Below, in pieces: positions 17,915-26,371 of a DNA stretch of 64,000 nucleotides (within the stretch, counting starts at the first letter, position 1; every line of letters starts with the position of its first letter). This DNA is from Paludibacter propionicigenes WB4. GTDB taxonomy: Bacteria > Bacteroidota > Bacteroidia > Bacteroidales > Paludibacteraceae. The notes below the pieces were generated by a model. It ran no database searches. It worked only from the letters and a program-made list of their open reading frames with translations, and was not told where the DNA came from. Location of the stretch: assembly GCF_000183135.1 (NCBI RefSeq), contig NC_014734.1, positions 2,356,001 through 2,420,000 on the forward strand, read 5' to 3'. The translations under genes and the position numbers were made by a program.

Positions 17915-19126
17915 TTACATGTTATCTAAATACTTTCGTTTATCTTCCGCTATAAACTCTGATAATTCAAAAAGTGAGGGCGTAGATAAAATACGTCTGA
18001 TTGATTTCTTTGCATTGCTGGCCTTATCTCTGCACTTGTGAGTGCGTTTATATCCAACTACCTTAGCACTACAAAATAACTGACCATTAGTTGGGTGATG
18101 AATAATCTCTCCACAAACTTTACATCGTTTTACTTCAACCATCCCTGAATCTTCAACTGCAACAAAATACTCATTCATCTTAATGGGTAATTCGTCGCAT
18201 TCATCATTTAAGCTAGTTTCTCGCAAAACGGTTAATCTGTCGCATGTCGAATCTTTGTAATCATTAGGGAAAACGGTTAATTTGTTCCACGTTTTAATAA
18301 TACAATCTGCTTTTGAAGCATCTCTCAGTTCACAGCATTTAGCAACTAGTAAGTTTAAAATCTCTGTTTGAATGGTCGACTTGCTGTGGTTTTTTACAAA
18401 GGCATTACATTTCGCCCTTTCTCTACCATATCTACTTCGATTCTCTCTAGTGCCATTGTATAGCTTTGTCCAAAACAAAGGATTAATGTATTGTAGATAG
18501 CTATTTTGTTCCTTGTCTGAAAGCATATCTTGTTCTGCTTTTGATAGATTAATTATCAAACAATCTTTTATCGTTTCTTCTAATAATATTTGAAATTGCT
18601 CCCAAACAAACACGTTCAACAAATCTGACAACACTTTGCAATGAACATGTTTTTTCAAGTATTCCATCCTAATCACCTTAATCTCTATCCTTAAAATATT
18701 CTCAAATTTGTATGGCTCGATTTTACATTGGTAGGATTTATTGTATATTTTGATTGTGTAATTCTGATATTCAAATCTTCGTCCAGTTTTGTCAGTAAGT
18801 CCTGAGCAGCTCTTATGCAATATAAGGCTTTCTAAGACAATATTAGGGTCGAATGGTAGCTTTATGTTTACTCCAAACTCAAATCCGTTCAGCATCGTAA
18901 TATCCGGGTTCAATCCAATGCTTAAATATAAATTATTCAAGGTGGATTTAAAATCACTCAAAAAATAATCATCTGCATTGTGCAGTCCTTTGTTTGCAAA
19001 TTTGTGGATGCTCCCATTCAAAGTATGACCATTGTATGTATTTCGAACAAAACGTAAGCCATTCAAATTGTGGACATTGTTAGCCTGATTCGTTTTTACG
19101 TTCCAGCTTTTAAGATAGTCAATCAT
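17915..19126 (-). CDS. Replication-initiator-like protein with C-terminal zinc-finger motif
   Basis: 403 aa, no confident family. The start (MIDYL..W, residues 20-60 with HKFANKGLHNADDYFLSDF) and the middle resemble phage/plasmid-type replication initiation proteins found on small Bacteroidota integrative elements. The C-terminus (about 333-371) has CKVCGEIIHH, then FCSAKVVGYKRTHKC, a C-x2-C...C...C pattern likely to bind zinc. It follows the excisionase-like gene by 41 bp on the same strand, the usual pairing of recombination and replication genes on such elements. If it is a Rep, it would replicate the excised circle. Evidence for that is positional plus weak resemblance. Confidence 0.5.
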   Translation of the reverse strand: MIDYLKSWNVKTNQANNVHNLNGLRFVRNTYNGHTLNGSIHKFANKGLHNADDYFLSDFKSTLNNLYLSIGLNPDITMLNGFEFGVNIKLPFDPNIVLESLILHKSCSGLTDKTGRRFEYQNYTIKIYNKSYQCKIEPYKFENILRIEIKVIRMEYLKKHVHCKVLSDLLNVFVWEQFQILLEETIKDCLIINLSKAEQDMLSDKEQNSYLQYINPLFWTKLYNGTRENRSRYGRERAKCNAFVKNHSKSTIQTEILNLLVAKCCELRDASKADCIIKTWNKLTVFPNDYKDSTCDRLTVLRETSLNDECDELPIKMNEYFVAVEDSGMVEVKRCKVCGEIIHHPTNGQLFCSAKVVGYKRTHKCRDKASNAKKSIRRILSTPSLFELSEFIAEDKRKYLDNM

Positions 19127-19167
19127 ACCTTTAGGGTATTGATTCCATTACTAAGAATTTTCATGAC

Positions 19168-19491
19168 TTAAGCCCTTCGATATTTAAGAGTCTCAACATC
19201 TTTTAGCGATGCATATACATCGGCTCTTTTATACCTTATACGTGTTCCAATACGTTGGGCTGGAATTATACCATTTTTGGTCCACTCATTTAATGTAACT
19301 AAGGAAATGCCGTAAATCTGGGCGGTTTCTTTACGAGTGATCAACTCGGGGAGTGGTTCTGATTGGGTTAAACCTGAAAAGATTTTTTCTACTTCGTTTC
19401 TTACTGTTGTCCTGATACTGTCTTGCAACTGTTCAAAACTGATTCCGCTAAAAATAATTTGTTGCTGAGGTAAAATGATTTTGTTTGGCAT
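19168..19491 (-). CDS. Excisionase-type helix-turn-helix protein
   Basis: 107 aa. The C-terminal 60 residues (ELITRKETAQIYGISLVTLNEW..NGIIPAQRIGTRIRYKRADVYASL) are the winged HTH_17/excisionase module related to MerR, in which the recognition helix and the RIG.R.RY wing contact DNA. Such proteins act as recombination directionality factors or as activators of element genes. On many Bacteroidota integrative elements this gene sits just before a replication or mobilization gene, as here. It is 19 kb from the integrase of the island, although the two are usually close, which agrees with later insertion of material between them. Confidence 0.8.
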   Translation of the reverse strand: MPNKIILPQQQIIFSGISFEQLQDSIRTTVRNEVEKIFSGLTQSEPLPELITRKETAQIYGISLVTLNEWTKNGIIPAQRIGTRIRYKRADVYASLKDVETLKYRRA

Positions 19492-19540
19492 ATTCTTTTG
19501 TTTTTAGAATTTGCACAAACTTAATTTGTCCTTATTCAAT

Positions 19541-19722
19541 CTTTTATATTCCGATTCCGTAAGGGAATGGTACGGAATAGCACGGAATGTAATGCTTAAC
19601 TTATTTTAATTCAAATTCTTCATTTTACTTTTGAAATACGTTATCAAACTGGGTTAACAGTTTTGGTTTTGTTGCTGATTTTTCGGCATTTGTAAGCGTC
19701 CTAAGTGAGGCAATTCTTTCAG
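19541..19722 (-). pseudogene. Truncated copy of the integrase-adjacent gene (3' end plus downstream flank)
   Basis: This segment aligns end to end with 38022-38205 at roughly 80-85% identity in the same orientation. It encodes the C-terminal tail of the 310-aa protein at 38079-39011 (LRTLTNAEKSATKPKLL.QFD.VFQK) but has a stop where the intact copy has W, and the match ends abruptly at about 19722. The 3' flank, including the TATTCC/GGAAT hairpin-like motif, is also shared. It therefore marks a past recombination or the remains of a related element. Confidence 0.8.
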
Positions 19723-20082
19723 CATCTCAAAAGTACTTGCCCTTGCAGGGGGCTGTCAACCCTCCAAAGTCGGGTTGCCTATTTCAACCTACGGTGGCGT
19801 TTATATGATGAATTTTGGTACAAAACTGCTAAAATAAACACTCAAAGCATAATCTTGGAAAGAGACTTGCCTAGTTTGCAGGAAGTAGTAAATGCCACAT
19901 GGAGAAAAGAAGATAATTTGAAAAAGCTGAAGAGCGAATTATCAGCATTGGACTGTAAGGTACAATTTACACTAATCCCCAAACAAGGAATACAGGTAAG
20001 TCGAGAACAAAAGTCGTCGGTTGCAGAAATGAAGTTAGAAAAATGTACGGATAGTTGCCAGTTGGTTTATATTCGTATTTAA
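19723..20082 (+). pseudogene. Remnant of a larger coding sequence (C-terminal fragment)
   Basis: The plus-strand frame ending at 20082 is open for about 120 codons. Its last ~70 residues (LERDLPSLQEVVNATWRKEDN, then LKKLKSELSALDCKVQFTL in two parts) look like the C-terminal end of the very large helicase/methylase-like proteins of Bacteroidota conjugative elements; that resemblance is from memory and uncertain. There is no good start: the open frame begins inside the duplicated segment on the opposite strand. I take it as a 3' fragment left after deletion. Confidence 0.35.
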
Positions 20083-20246
20083 ACAGTTAAAGCTAACTCA
20101 AGCAGCAAGTTGTGGGGAATTTACCCAAAGAGATTAAAACGACGAGAAGTATAAAAGGATTAGGATTAACTCGTAGGGCATTAATAAAAAATGTTTATTT
20201 TGGATAAATAAACATAGTCAAATCATTGGTAATCAATTAAATAACA

Positions 20247-20640
20247 ATGAATAACTTCACAAAAAAATACGATAAAGTTCTCGAGATATTAAAGTAATCT
20301 GAGACAAAAAGTAATTTTCTGAATCAAAAACGTTGTCCGCGTTTAAGTGATATCGAACTAATCTCAGTGGATTTGACTACAGAGTCACTATGTATTGATT
20401 CAGAATATCATTTATTTAGGACTTTGCCTGAGTCATAAGTTATAAGATTGGGCGCAGTGTTTATAATCGTCCATGACGAAAATTATTTTTTGTAAAAGAA
20501 CGCATCCGCAAAGCGTTGACGGAAAAACTGATAAATACTGAAAACTATTTTATAGTGGATAGTATGCCTTTGGAAATTTAATACCGATACTGAGATTCTA
20601 ATGGAATATCGATAAACAAGGTTTGCTGCTTTTCCTGCCA
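20247..20640 (+). pseudogene. Decayed IS982-family transposase
   Basis: From the ATG at 20247 the frame reads NNFTKKYDKVLEILK and then a stop. After small shifts it continues with RCPRLSDIELISVDLT.ESLCIDSEYHLFRTLP and later ENYFIVDSMPLEI and stop. These blocks, in this order, are the N-terminal and first catalytic-Asp regions of IS982-type DDE transposases. Several stops and frameshifts and loss of the C-terminal half show it is dead. I could not find its terminal inverted repeats. Confidence 0.65.
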
Positions 20641-21093
20641 ATTCTGGTAATTACTTGATGATGTATTGTTTACTACGGATCGTTTTTTTTTGCTACATTA
20701 AATAGATTAATATGTAGATTTGCCTATTTTATGTATAAATTTGTGGTGTAGATAATTTATGAATTCTATTCAAATTTGTATTGAATAGAATTCATAAATT
20801 GACATACATAAGGATTGAACTATACATAGACAAACTACCCGATTTTATACTAAAAAAGCAACTGCAATTATATAGATGATTATTTTCCTTGGGGAGCTAT
20901 TATGCTTGATGGTATTGTTTGATTTAAAATCAGAGACCAAAACAGATAAGTTATATTCACCTCAGACAAAGAATCAAATACCTGTAAAATCTACGAATGT
21001 CGTTTTTTTACCCATGTAAACTAGGGAAAACAAAACAATAACATATACTAATTTATGACATATACTTATACCAAATAAATTATTTTAGAATTC
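20641..21093. other. Gap upstream of the first histidine kinase
   Basis: About 450 bp with no gene. It holds the perfect inverted repeat at 20754-20800 and otherwise AT-rich sequence; I see no clear TAnnTTTG box for the kinase gene. Confidence 0.5.
20754..20800. repeat. Perfect 20-bp inverted repeat with 7-base loop
   Basis: The arms 20754-20773 (containing GAATTCTATTC) and 20781-20800 (containing GAATAGAATTC) are exactly complementary around ATTTGTA. There is no T-run after it, so it is not an ordinary intrinsic terminator. It lies between the IS982 remnant and the histidine kinase gene. It could be a protein-binding operator, a recombination site or a remnant transposon end. Confidence 0.8.
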
Positions 21094-22455
21094 ATGTTTG
21101 CAATCAATTTATCTACTTCATTTTCAATACTTACTATCTCTAAGCTATTACTTGCCATTCTATTGTTTTATCTAAATTTTAAAATTCCTTCTTTGAAAGC
21201 AATCGGTTATTGGGCATTGAGCTGTTTATTGTCAGCATTGAGCACATTCGTTTTTTCAGAATATCCTTACCCTGCTTCTGAGGCTGTGGATTTTGTTTAT
21301 TCGTTTTTGTTTAATGTATTATTAATCGGCGGTGAATGCTTTTTTTTAGCTGGTTTGTGGTCTTTTAAAAATAAAAGGATTAACAAACCTGTGCTCTGGG
21401 GCTTCCTTTTGGCTACCACCATTAATAGCATCGTATTTTCGTTTTTCTTTCCGGTTCTTTGGATTCGATTATCCATTAATGCCTGTCTGATGTTTGTGCT
21501 ATGTTTTATCAATGCGCTTGAATTATTGAGCAATCCGAGAAAATCGTTAAACTCACTATTTAAATGGAGTTCGTTTCTCTATTTCTTCTATGCAACTTCT
21601 CAATTGCTAAGATTTGTTACCGGAGTATTTTTTAGACCAGTTAACCCATTGGGAAATTCTACTATTGCAATCTATTTACATTTTATACTCGGGATTTGTA
21701 TTGAGGTACTAGCTTATAACTTAATTCTGATAATAATGACATATCTAAATGATGAAATAAACGAACAATTGAAGGCTAAGAATAAACTTTACGCTGTTAT
21801 TGCTCACGATATAAGGAATCCATTAGGTAATTTAAGCAACTATGTAAGTATTTTTAAACAATCGCATGACGAATGGGATGATATTAAGGTTAAGGGTTGG
21901 ATTGATGACATGGACAAAATGACATCCAACTCCCGAATTTTGCTTGAGAATTTGCTCAATTGGAGTAAGAGTCAGCTCAACGAAATCATTGTACAACCAC
22001 GCATCAATAACTTAAATCAAATTATAAATAATGTCGTTGTTTCACTGAAACCTATGATAGATAATAAAAAAATCAGACTACTAATCCAAATCAAGCCTGA
22101 AACCAAGGCTTACTTTGACGCCGATATGATAACGCTTGTTATACGTAATTTATGTACGAATGCTATTAAGTTTACGTCGGCAAATGGAACAATAACAATT
22201 TCTGCCATCGCTTTGTCGGACAAAATAGAAGTTGCTGTAAATGATGATGGTATAGGTATTGAAAAGTCCAAATTGACTTTGATTTTTGATTCTAAAGCCA
22301 ATTTTTCTTCTTATGGGACAAATGGTGAAAAAGGTTCTGGATTTGGGTTGCCATTGTGCAAAGAATTTGTGGAATTAAACAACGGGAAAATAATAGTGAA
22401 TAGCACCATGAATGTTGGAAGTTGTTTTGCGTTTACGTTGCCAATATCACCTTGA
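21094..22455 (+). CDS. Membrane histidine kinase
   Basis: 453 aa. Residues 1-220 hold about seven hydrophobic segments with no large extracytoplasmic domain, so the sensor is probably within the membrane. HisKA follows with the H-box VIAHDIRNPLGNL (phospho-acceptor H238), then a HATPase_c domain with N box NLCTNAIKFT, G1 NDDGIGI and G2 GSGFGLPLCKEF. It autophosphorylates and should pass phosphate to a response regulator; the nearest one is at 24693. The next gene is a diverged paralogue. No PAS or receiver domain is present. The stimulus is unknown. Confidence 0.92.
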   Translation: MFAINLSTSFSILTISKLLLAILLFYLNFKIPSLKAIGYWALSCLLSALSTFVFSEYPYPASEAVDFVYSFLFNVLLIGGECFFLAGLWSFKNKRINKPVLWGFLLATTINSIVFSFFFPVLWIRLSINACLMFVLCFINALELLSNPRKSLNSLFKWSSFLYFFYATSQLLRFVTGVFFRPVNPLGNSTIAIYLHFILGICIEVLAYNLILIIMTYLNDEINEQLKAKNKLYAVIAHDIRNPLGNLSNYVSIFKQSHDEWDDIKVKGWIDDMDKMTSNSRILLENLLNWSKSQLNEIIVQPRINNLNQIINNVVVSLKPMIDNKKIRLLIQIKPETKAYFDADMITLVIRNLCTNAIKFTSANGTITISAIALSDKIEVAVNDDGIGIEKSKLTLIFDSKANFSSYGTNGEKGSGFGLPLCKEFVELNNGKIIVNSTMNVGSCFAFTLPISP

Positions 22456-23230
22456 GTATTCAATATATCTACTACAAGACAGCGCAATATTTCACGAAAC
22501 AAATACGTCTTGTTTTTTTAAGAAATAAGACGTATGAAGCCCATTTGTTGTTCTAGTCACTACAAGAAAAGTAGCTATTGAAGTGGTAGTTCATGTAAGG
22601 CACCTCTATTATAATAGCTTATTCTCATAATTCAGCTCCTGCTTTTCAAATAACAAATCAACAATATGTAACTCTGATCGATCATTTTTTTCCTTGTTTT
22701 TTGTAGTTATTTTGCCATGTCAAACGGAGAATATTTATGTAGTATTAAATACTACATATTTAAAATATAGTTATTGGAATATATTATTTCACTCATCATC
22801 CTTCACTGTTATTTGACATTATATTAATGCTCAAAAATAACCGAATAAGATTAGACTTAATTGTATAGATTTGAGCTGAGCTCAATATTGTCAATTATAT
22901 TGCTACAATTTATGATTATTTCATAATTGTGCTTCCTTTTTGCTTCCTTATCTTGTTTGAAAAAGTAGTATTTGTACATAACTTTGCTATTACTGACTTT
23001 AATTATATGAAATATCTAGATTGAATCACAGTGAGTATGTAGCAATTATTACTTTACTCGTAGTATTTTATTGAGTATTTAAACATCATAACATCTCTAC
23101 TTGAAATAACTAATGTTGAATACTTTCAATTGAAGTTTATCAACTAAATTGTGATTAAGATGGAATGAATTTATTTATTGTCTAGACATTGTGATATCTA
23201 AAAATCACGTTGAAAATTTTTCATACATTT
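22456..23230. other. 775-bp gap between the two kinase genes
   Basis: No credible gene. The right part carries a promoter with an upstream repeat motif (22930-22986), leaving a leader of about 240 bases before the second kinase. The rest is AT-rich. Confidence 0.5.
22930..22986 (+). promoter_or_regulatory. Promoter with upstream TGCTTCC repeat, degenerate-kinase gene
   Basis: TTTG at 22956-22959, a 19-base spacer and TAACTTTG at 22979-22986 match the Bacteroidota promoter exactly. Just upstream, 22930-22949 reads TGCTTCCTTTTTGCTTCCTT, a tandem pair of TGCTTCC. The same pair occurs before the surface operon (26013-26032) at nearly the same distance from its -7 box, so it is a candidate regulator binding site. 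Confidence 0.6.
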
Positions 23231-24601
23231 ATGACCATACCCGATACACATACATTATTACTTGTTTTTGCAACAATAAAATTATTGTTGGGTTTCTTAT
23301 TGTATTTGCTAAGTTCTAGAGTGCCCCATATAAAGGGAATAAAGCTTTGGGCCTATGGAAGCTTAATCACTGGATTAGGTTTTTTTATTTATGTATTTTC
23401 CCCCTATTCTGTATCTGCCACGCTCAGTTTTGCGTATTCTTTACTACAGAATCTGTGTATAATGCTGGGTGAGTGTCTCTTTTTTACCGGACTTCAAAAG
23501 TTTATCGGAAATCCAACTAAGAAATCAATACTCCTAGGCTTTCCTTTGTTTGTCGTAGTTAATAATATTGTCTTTTCCTTGATTTTTCATTGCGGTTGGA
23601 TATCTTTATTTATTAACGCTTTTTTGTTGTTTGTATTGTATGGTATTGCTGCTCAAGAATTTAGTAAAAAACAACAAAAATTTGTTCAGTTACCGTCTAG
23701 TTGGAAATTCATTTTCTACAGCTTAGCCTCATGCGCATTATTGAATTTAATCAGAGCTATTTTCTATGTCATTACAAAACCAATTAATTCTTTTGAAAAT
23801 AATAGTATTATAACAGTTTTAATTCTTTTGACAACAATATGCGTAGCCTTACTTACGTATGATTTGATTTTAGTTGTTATGAGTTCATTGAACGATAATC
23901 TGACTGAAGAGATTGAGTTTAAAAACAGACTATATGCTGTCATTGCAAACGACTTGCGAAATCCATTTGAAACCTATGAAAACCATGTTGGGGTATTGAA
24001 ACAGTCGTATAATATCTGGAATAGCAACCAGATAAAATCCTGGATTTATGATATGGAAAATATAAGTCTTGATTCTCGTTTTTTAGTAGAAAGTTTGCTG
24101 AGTTGGTGCGAATGCCAACTCAAACAAAACAGGATATATTTTAACAAACAAAATATAAGGGAAGTGATTGATACAGCAATTACTCATGTACAACATCTGG
24201 CTGTTCATAAAAACATTCAAATATTAGCTCCAGAATACACTGAAATCAAAGCCTGTTTCGATACTGACACGATTAGAATTGTTATTGAAAATTTGTATGC
24301 TAACATCATTCAATCTACAGCATCAAATGGGGTCGTCCGAACAACGATTGGTTGTAAGACTGATAAAATTGGAATTATCATATCGAACAAGGATATTGGA
24401 GCCGATGCAGAGGAATTGGACAAACTATTTGAAATGAAAGAAAGGGATTCTTCTGTTGGTTTCAATTCCAATAAAGTCTCGGGATTTGGATTGCTAATAT
24501 GCAAAGAGTTTATTGAATTAAATGGAGGTGAAATAATGACAAAAAGTACAGCCGATGCAGATAATTATTTTGCATTTACATTGCCATTGTTGTCCAGCTA
24601 A
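23231..24601 (+). CDS. Degenerate histidine kinase paralogue (phospho-acceptor His replaced by Asn)
   Basis: I start it at the ATG at 23231 (456 aa); a TTG lies seven codons upstream. It aligns along its whole length with the preceding kinase, with the same multi-span membrane part. The H-box is changed: VIANDLRNP instead of VIAHDIRNP, so the acceptor histidine is Asn240. The ATP site is also eroded: N box NLYANIIQST, G1 SNKDIGAD instead of NDDGIGI, and only SGFGLLICKEF kept from G2. The frame is intact over 456 codons, so it is not simply decaying. It is probably a pseudokinase that senses or modulates the partner kinase. It ends 91 bp before the response regulator. Confidence 0.9.
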   Translation: MTIPDTHTLLLVFATIKLLLGFLLYLLSSRVPHIKGIKLWAYGSLITGLGFFIYVFSPYSVSATLSFAYSLLQNLCIMLGECLFFTGLQKFIGNPTKKSILLGFPLFVVVNNIVFSLIFHCGWISLFINAFLLFVLYGIAAQEFSKKQQKFVQLPSSWKFIFYSLASCALLNLIRAIFYVITKPINSFENNSIITVLILLTTICVALLTYDLILVVMSSLNDNLTEEIEFKNRLYAVIANDLRNPFETYENHVGVLKQSYNIWNSNQIKSWIYDMENISLDSRFLVESLLSWCECQLKQNRIYFNKQNIREVIDTAITHVQHLAVHKNIQILAPEYTEIKACFDTDTIRIVIENLYANIIQSTASNGVVRTTIGCKTDKIGIIISNKDIGADAEELDKLFEMKERDSSVGFNSNKVSGFGLLICKEFIELNGGEIMTKSTADADNYFAFTLPLLSS

Positions 24602-24692
24602 GATTTTATAAAACCTCAGTAATTATAACCTGACTAGAAACAATTTAAAATACTAATTTAACCTAAAATAAAACTGCACAAAAAAATATACT

Positions 24693-25520
24693 ATGGAAAA
24701 TGTGATTAAAAGTGGACGGATCCTAGTTGTAGAGGATGATAATTGTAATATTCAGATCGTAAAGTTTGCTTTAGAAGATGATTATGAAGTGATAGCTGCT
24801 TCCAATGGTTTAGATGCAATTAATATGATACCAGAAGTTAAACCTGATTTTATATTATTAGACTGGTGCATGCCCGTGATGGATGGGCTGGAAACTTTAC
24901 AACATCTAAAAAGGGATGAGGTATTGAAAACTATTCCTGTGGCGATGCTTACAGGATCCAAAATAGAAACCGAGGATTTGTTATTGGCCTATCAATATGG
25001 AGTTGTTGACTTTATTCGGAAGCCGTTTAATATGCTTGAACTAAAAGCACGCGTTAAATCTATGCTTGAAGTTTCAAGATTTTACAAGACTGAGATTATA
25101 AAAAGGGAAGCAAGTTTGACCTCTTATGCTATTCAATTGTCTGAAGCGAATAGATTTTTGGTAGAGACTGCGGCTAAAATTCAAGAATCTAACTCTAAAC
25201 AAATATCTAATTGCGATATTATTAATGATATAAAACATAGCTTTAATGCTAAAGTTGTAAATTCCGCTATGAAACAATTTGGCGAACACTTTTTGAATAT
25301 TCATGAGGATTTCGATAAAAATCTACTTAAAGCGCATCCTAATATTTCACCTGCCGAAATGAAACTGGCAACGTTCTTGCGGTTGAATTTGAAAACAAAA
25401 GAGATTTCAGCCATTCTTCATCAAGCACCAGATAGTATCAGGGTTTCTCGTACTCGACTCAGGAGAAAATTGAATCTGGATCCAGATACAAATTTGACAA
25501 CATATTTAATGGGCTTTTAA
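24693..25520 (+). CDS. Response regulator with C-terminal LuxR-like helix-turn-helix
   Basis: 275 aa. The receiver domain spans residues 8-125: acidic cluster VVEDDN (12-17), phospho-acceptor D57 in LLDWCMP, Thr in MLTGSK and Lys in FIRKPFN. A helical linker (about 130-200) precedes a DNA-binding region (about 215-275) with SPAEMKLATFLRLNLKTKEIS and SIRVSRTRLRRKLNL, the same style of HTH as at the C-terminus of the propeller regulator at 54401-57274. It is the likely partner of the kinase at 21094 and the best candidate to bind the TGCTTCC repeats upstream of the surface genes that follow. Confidence 0.92.
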   Translation: MENVIKSGRILVVEDDNCNIQIVKFALEDDYEVIAASNGLDAINMIPEVKPDFILLDWCMPVMDGLETLQHLKRDEVLKTIPVAMLTGSKIETEDLLLAYQYGVVDFIRKPFNMLELKARVKSMLEVSRFYKTEIIKREASLTSYAIQLSEANRFLVETAAKIQESNSKQISNCDIINDIKHSFNAKVVNSAMKQFGEHFLNIHEDFDKNLLKAHPNISPAEMKLATFLRLNLKTKEISAILHQAPDSIRVSRTRLRRKLNLDPDTNLTTYLMGF

Positions 25521-26371
25521 TATACAAGCTCCCTCCATAGTCAATTTACAAGTTCGGATCTGGACATTTTACTATTGATTGTCCGGTTGTTTTTAGTTAG
25601 TATTTTGATGAATACTAAGCTATGATAAAGCAAACCAACAGGATAGAGTGAAGGTGAGTATTATTTGCTTCTTGACATAAGAGTAGGTCTTATGCTGGTT
25701 GCTTTTTTATTAAAAGCCAAGCAGAAGATTCAGATTATTTTTCCGTTCCGTAGAAATGCAGCATGCCACGCTTCTACAAATGTGAGATTTCACGTCTCCA
25801 CTTTCCCTAGTGCAAAGAGTTATCAGTTTTGCATATAATTCCAATTTGATGTGTAAATAATGATTTATACCAAACGAAACTATTATTTCCCCATCCCCAC
25901 TTATAGTAAAGACACGGCATACCACGTCTTAATTATCCACTAAATATTACAACAAATATAATTTAGGCAAAATTTATCTTTTGTTTCCTTTTTGCTTCTT
26001 CAATAATTATTTTTTGCTTCCTTTTTGCTTCTATAATAAATATTATATAATTCACGGAGCAATATATCTTTGTTTCGGAAATAAAAACAAGCAGATAATG
26101 AATCGAATTAAACCATCTGGTAGAATCATGTTGACGAGTCCAATTCAGAAAAAGATAACTTGCAACCATAAACTTATTATAAGTAGACTATATGATTTTA
26201 TAATAAGGGCAGATTTCTTTTTGAATTACTCATTACTAAGGGAGATGATAAATATTGAATCTTGTGACTTCATCTTTTAGAAGAAAATATCAAATCCTAT
26301 TTTCCGCTTATTTTGAAATGAAATGGTATAAAATACGACAGTATAATCATTAATAACAGACAAAGAATAGC
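25521..26371. other. 850-bp regulatory gap before the surface module
   Basis: No credible gene; open frames of 70-100 codons on both strands lack family signs. The part 25981-26072 carries TGCTTCC-type repeats and a -7 box. Transcription from there would give a leader of about 300 bases. Confidence 0.5.
25981..26072 (+). promoter_or_regulatory. Repeat motif and possible promoter of the surface operon
   Basis: Two copies of a TTGxTTCCTTTTTGCTTCT unit lie at 25981-26000 and 26013-26032, about one turn-multiple apart (32 bp). TATCTTTG at 26065-26072 is a good -7 box, but the -33 position (about 26042-26045, ATTA) is poor, as expected of an activator-dependent promoter. The unit matches the one at 22930-22949. 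Confidence 0.5.

Noticed and set aside
25981-26280. 99-codon frame upstream of the surface operon
   Set aside because: Its first part is the TGCTTCC repeat translated, and the rest has no family sign; a leader with regulatory repeats is the better reading.
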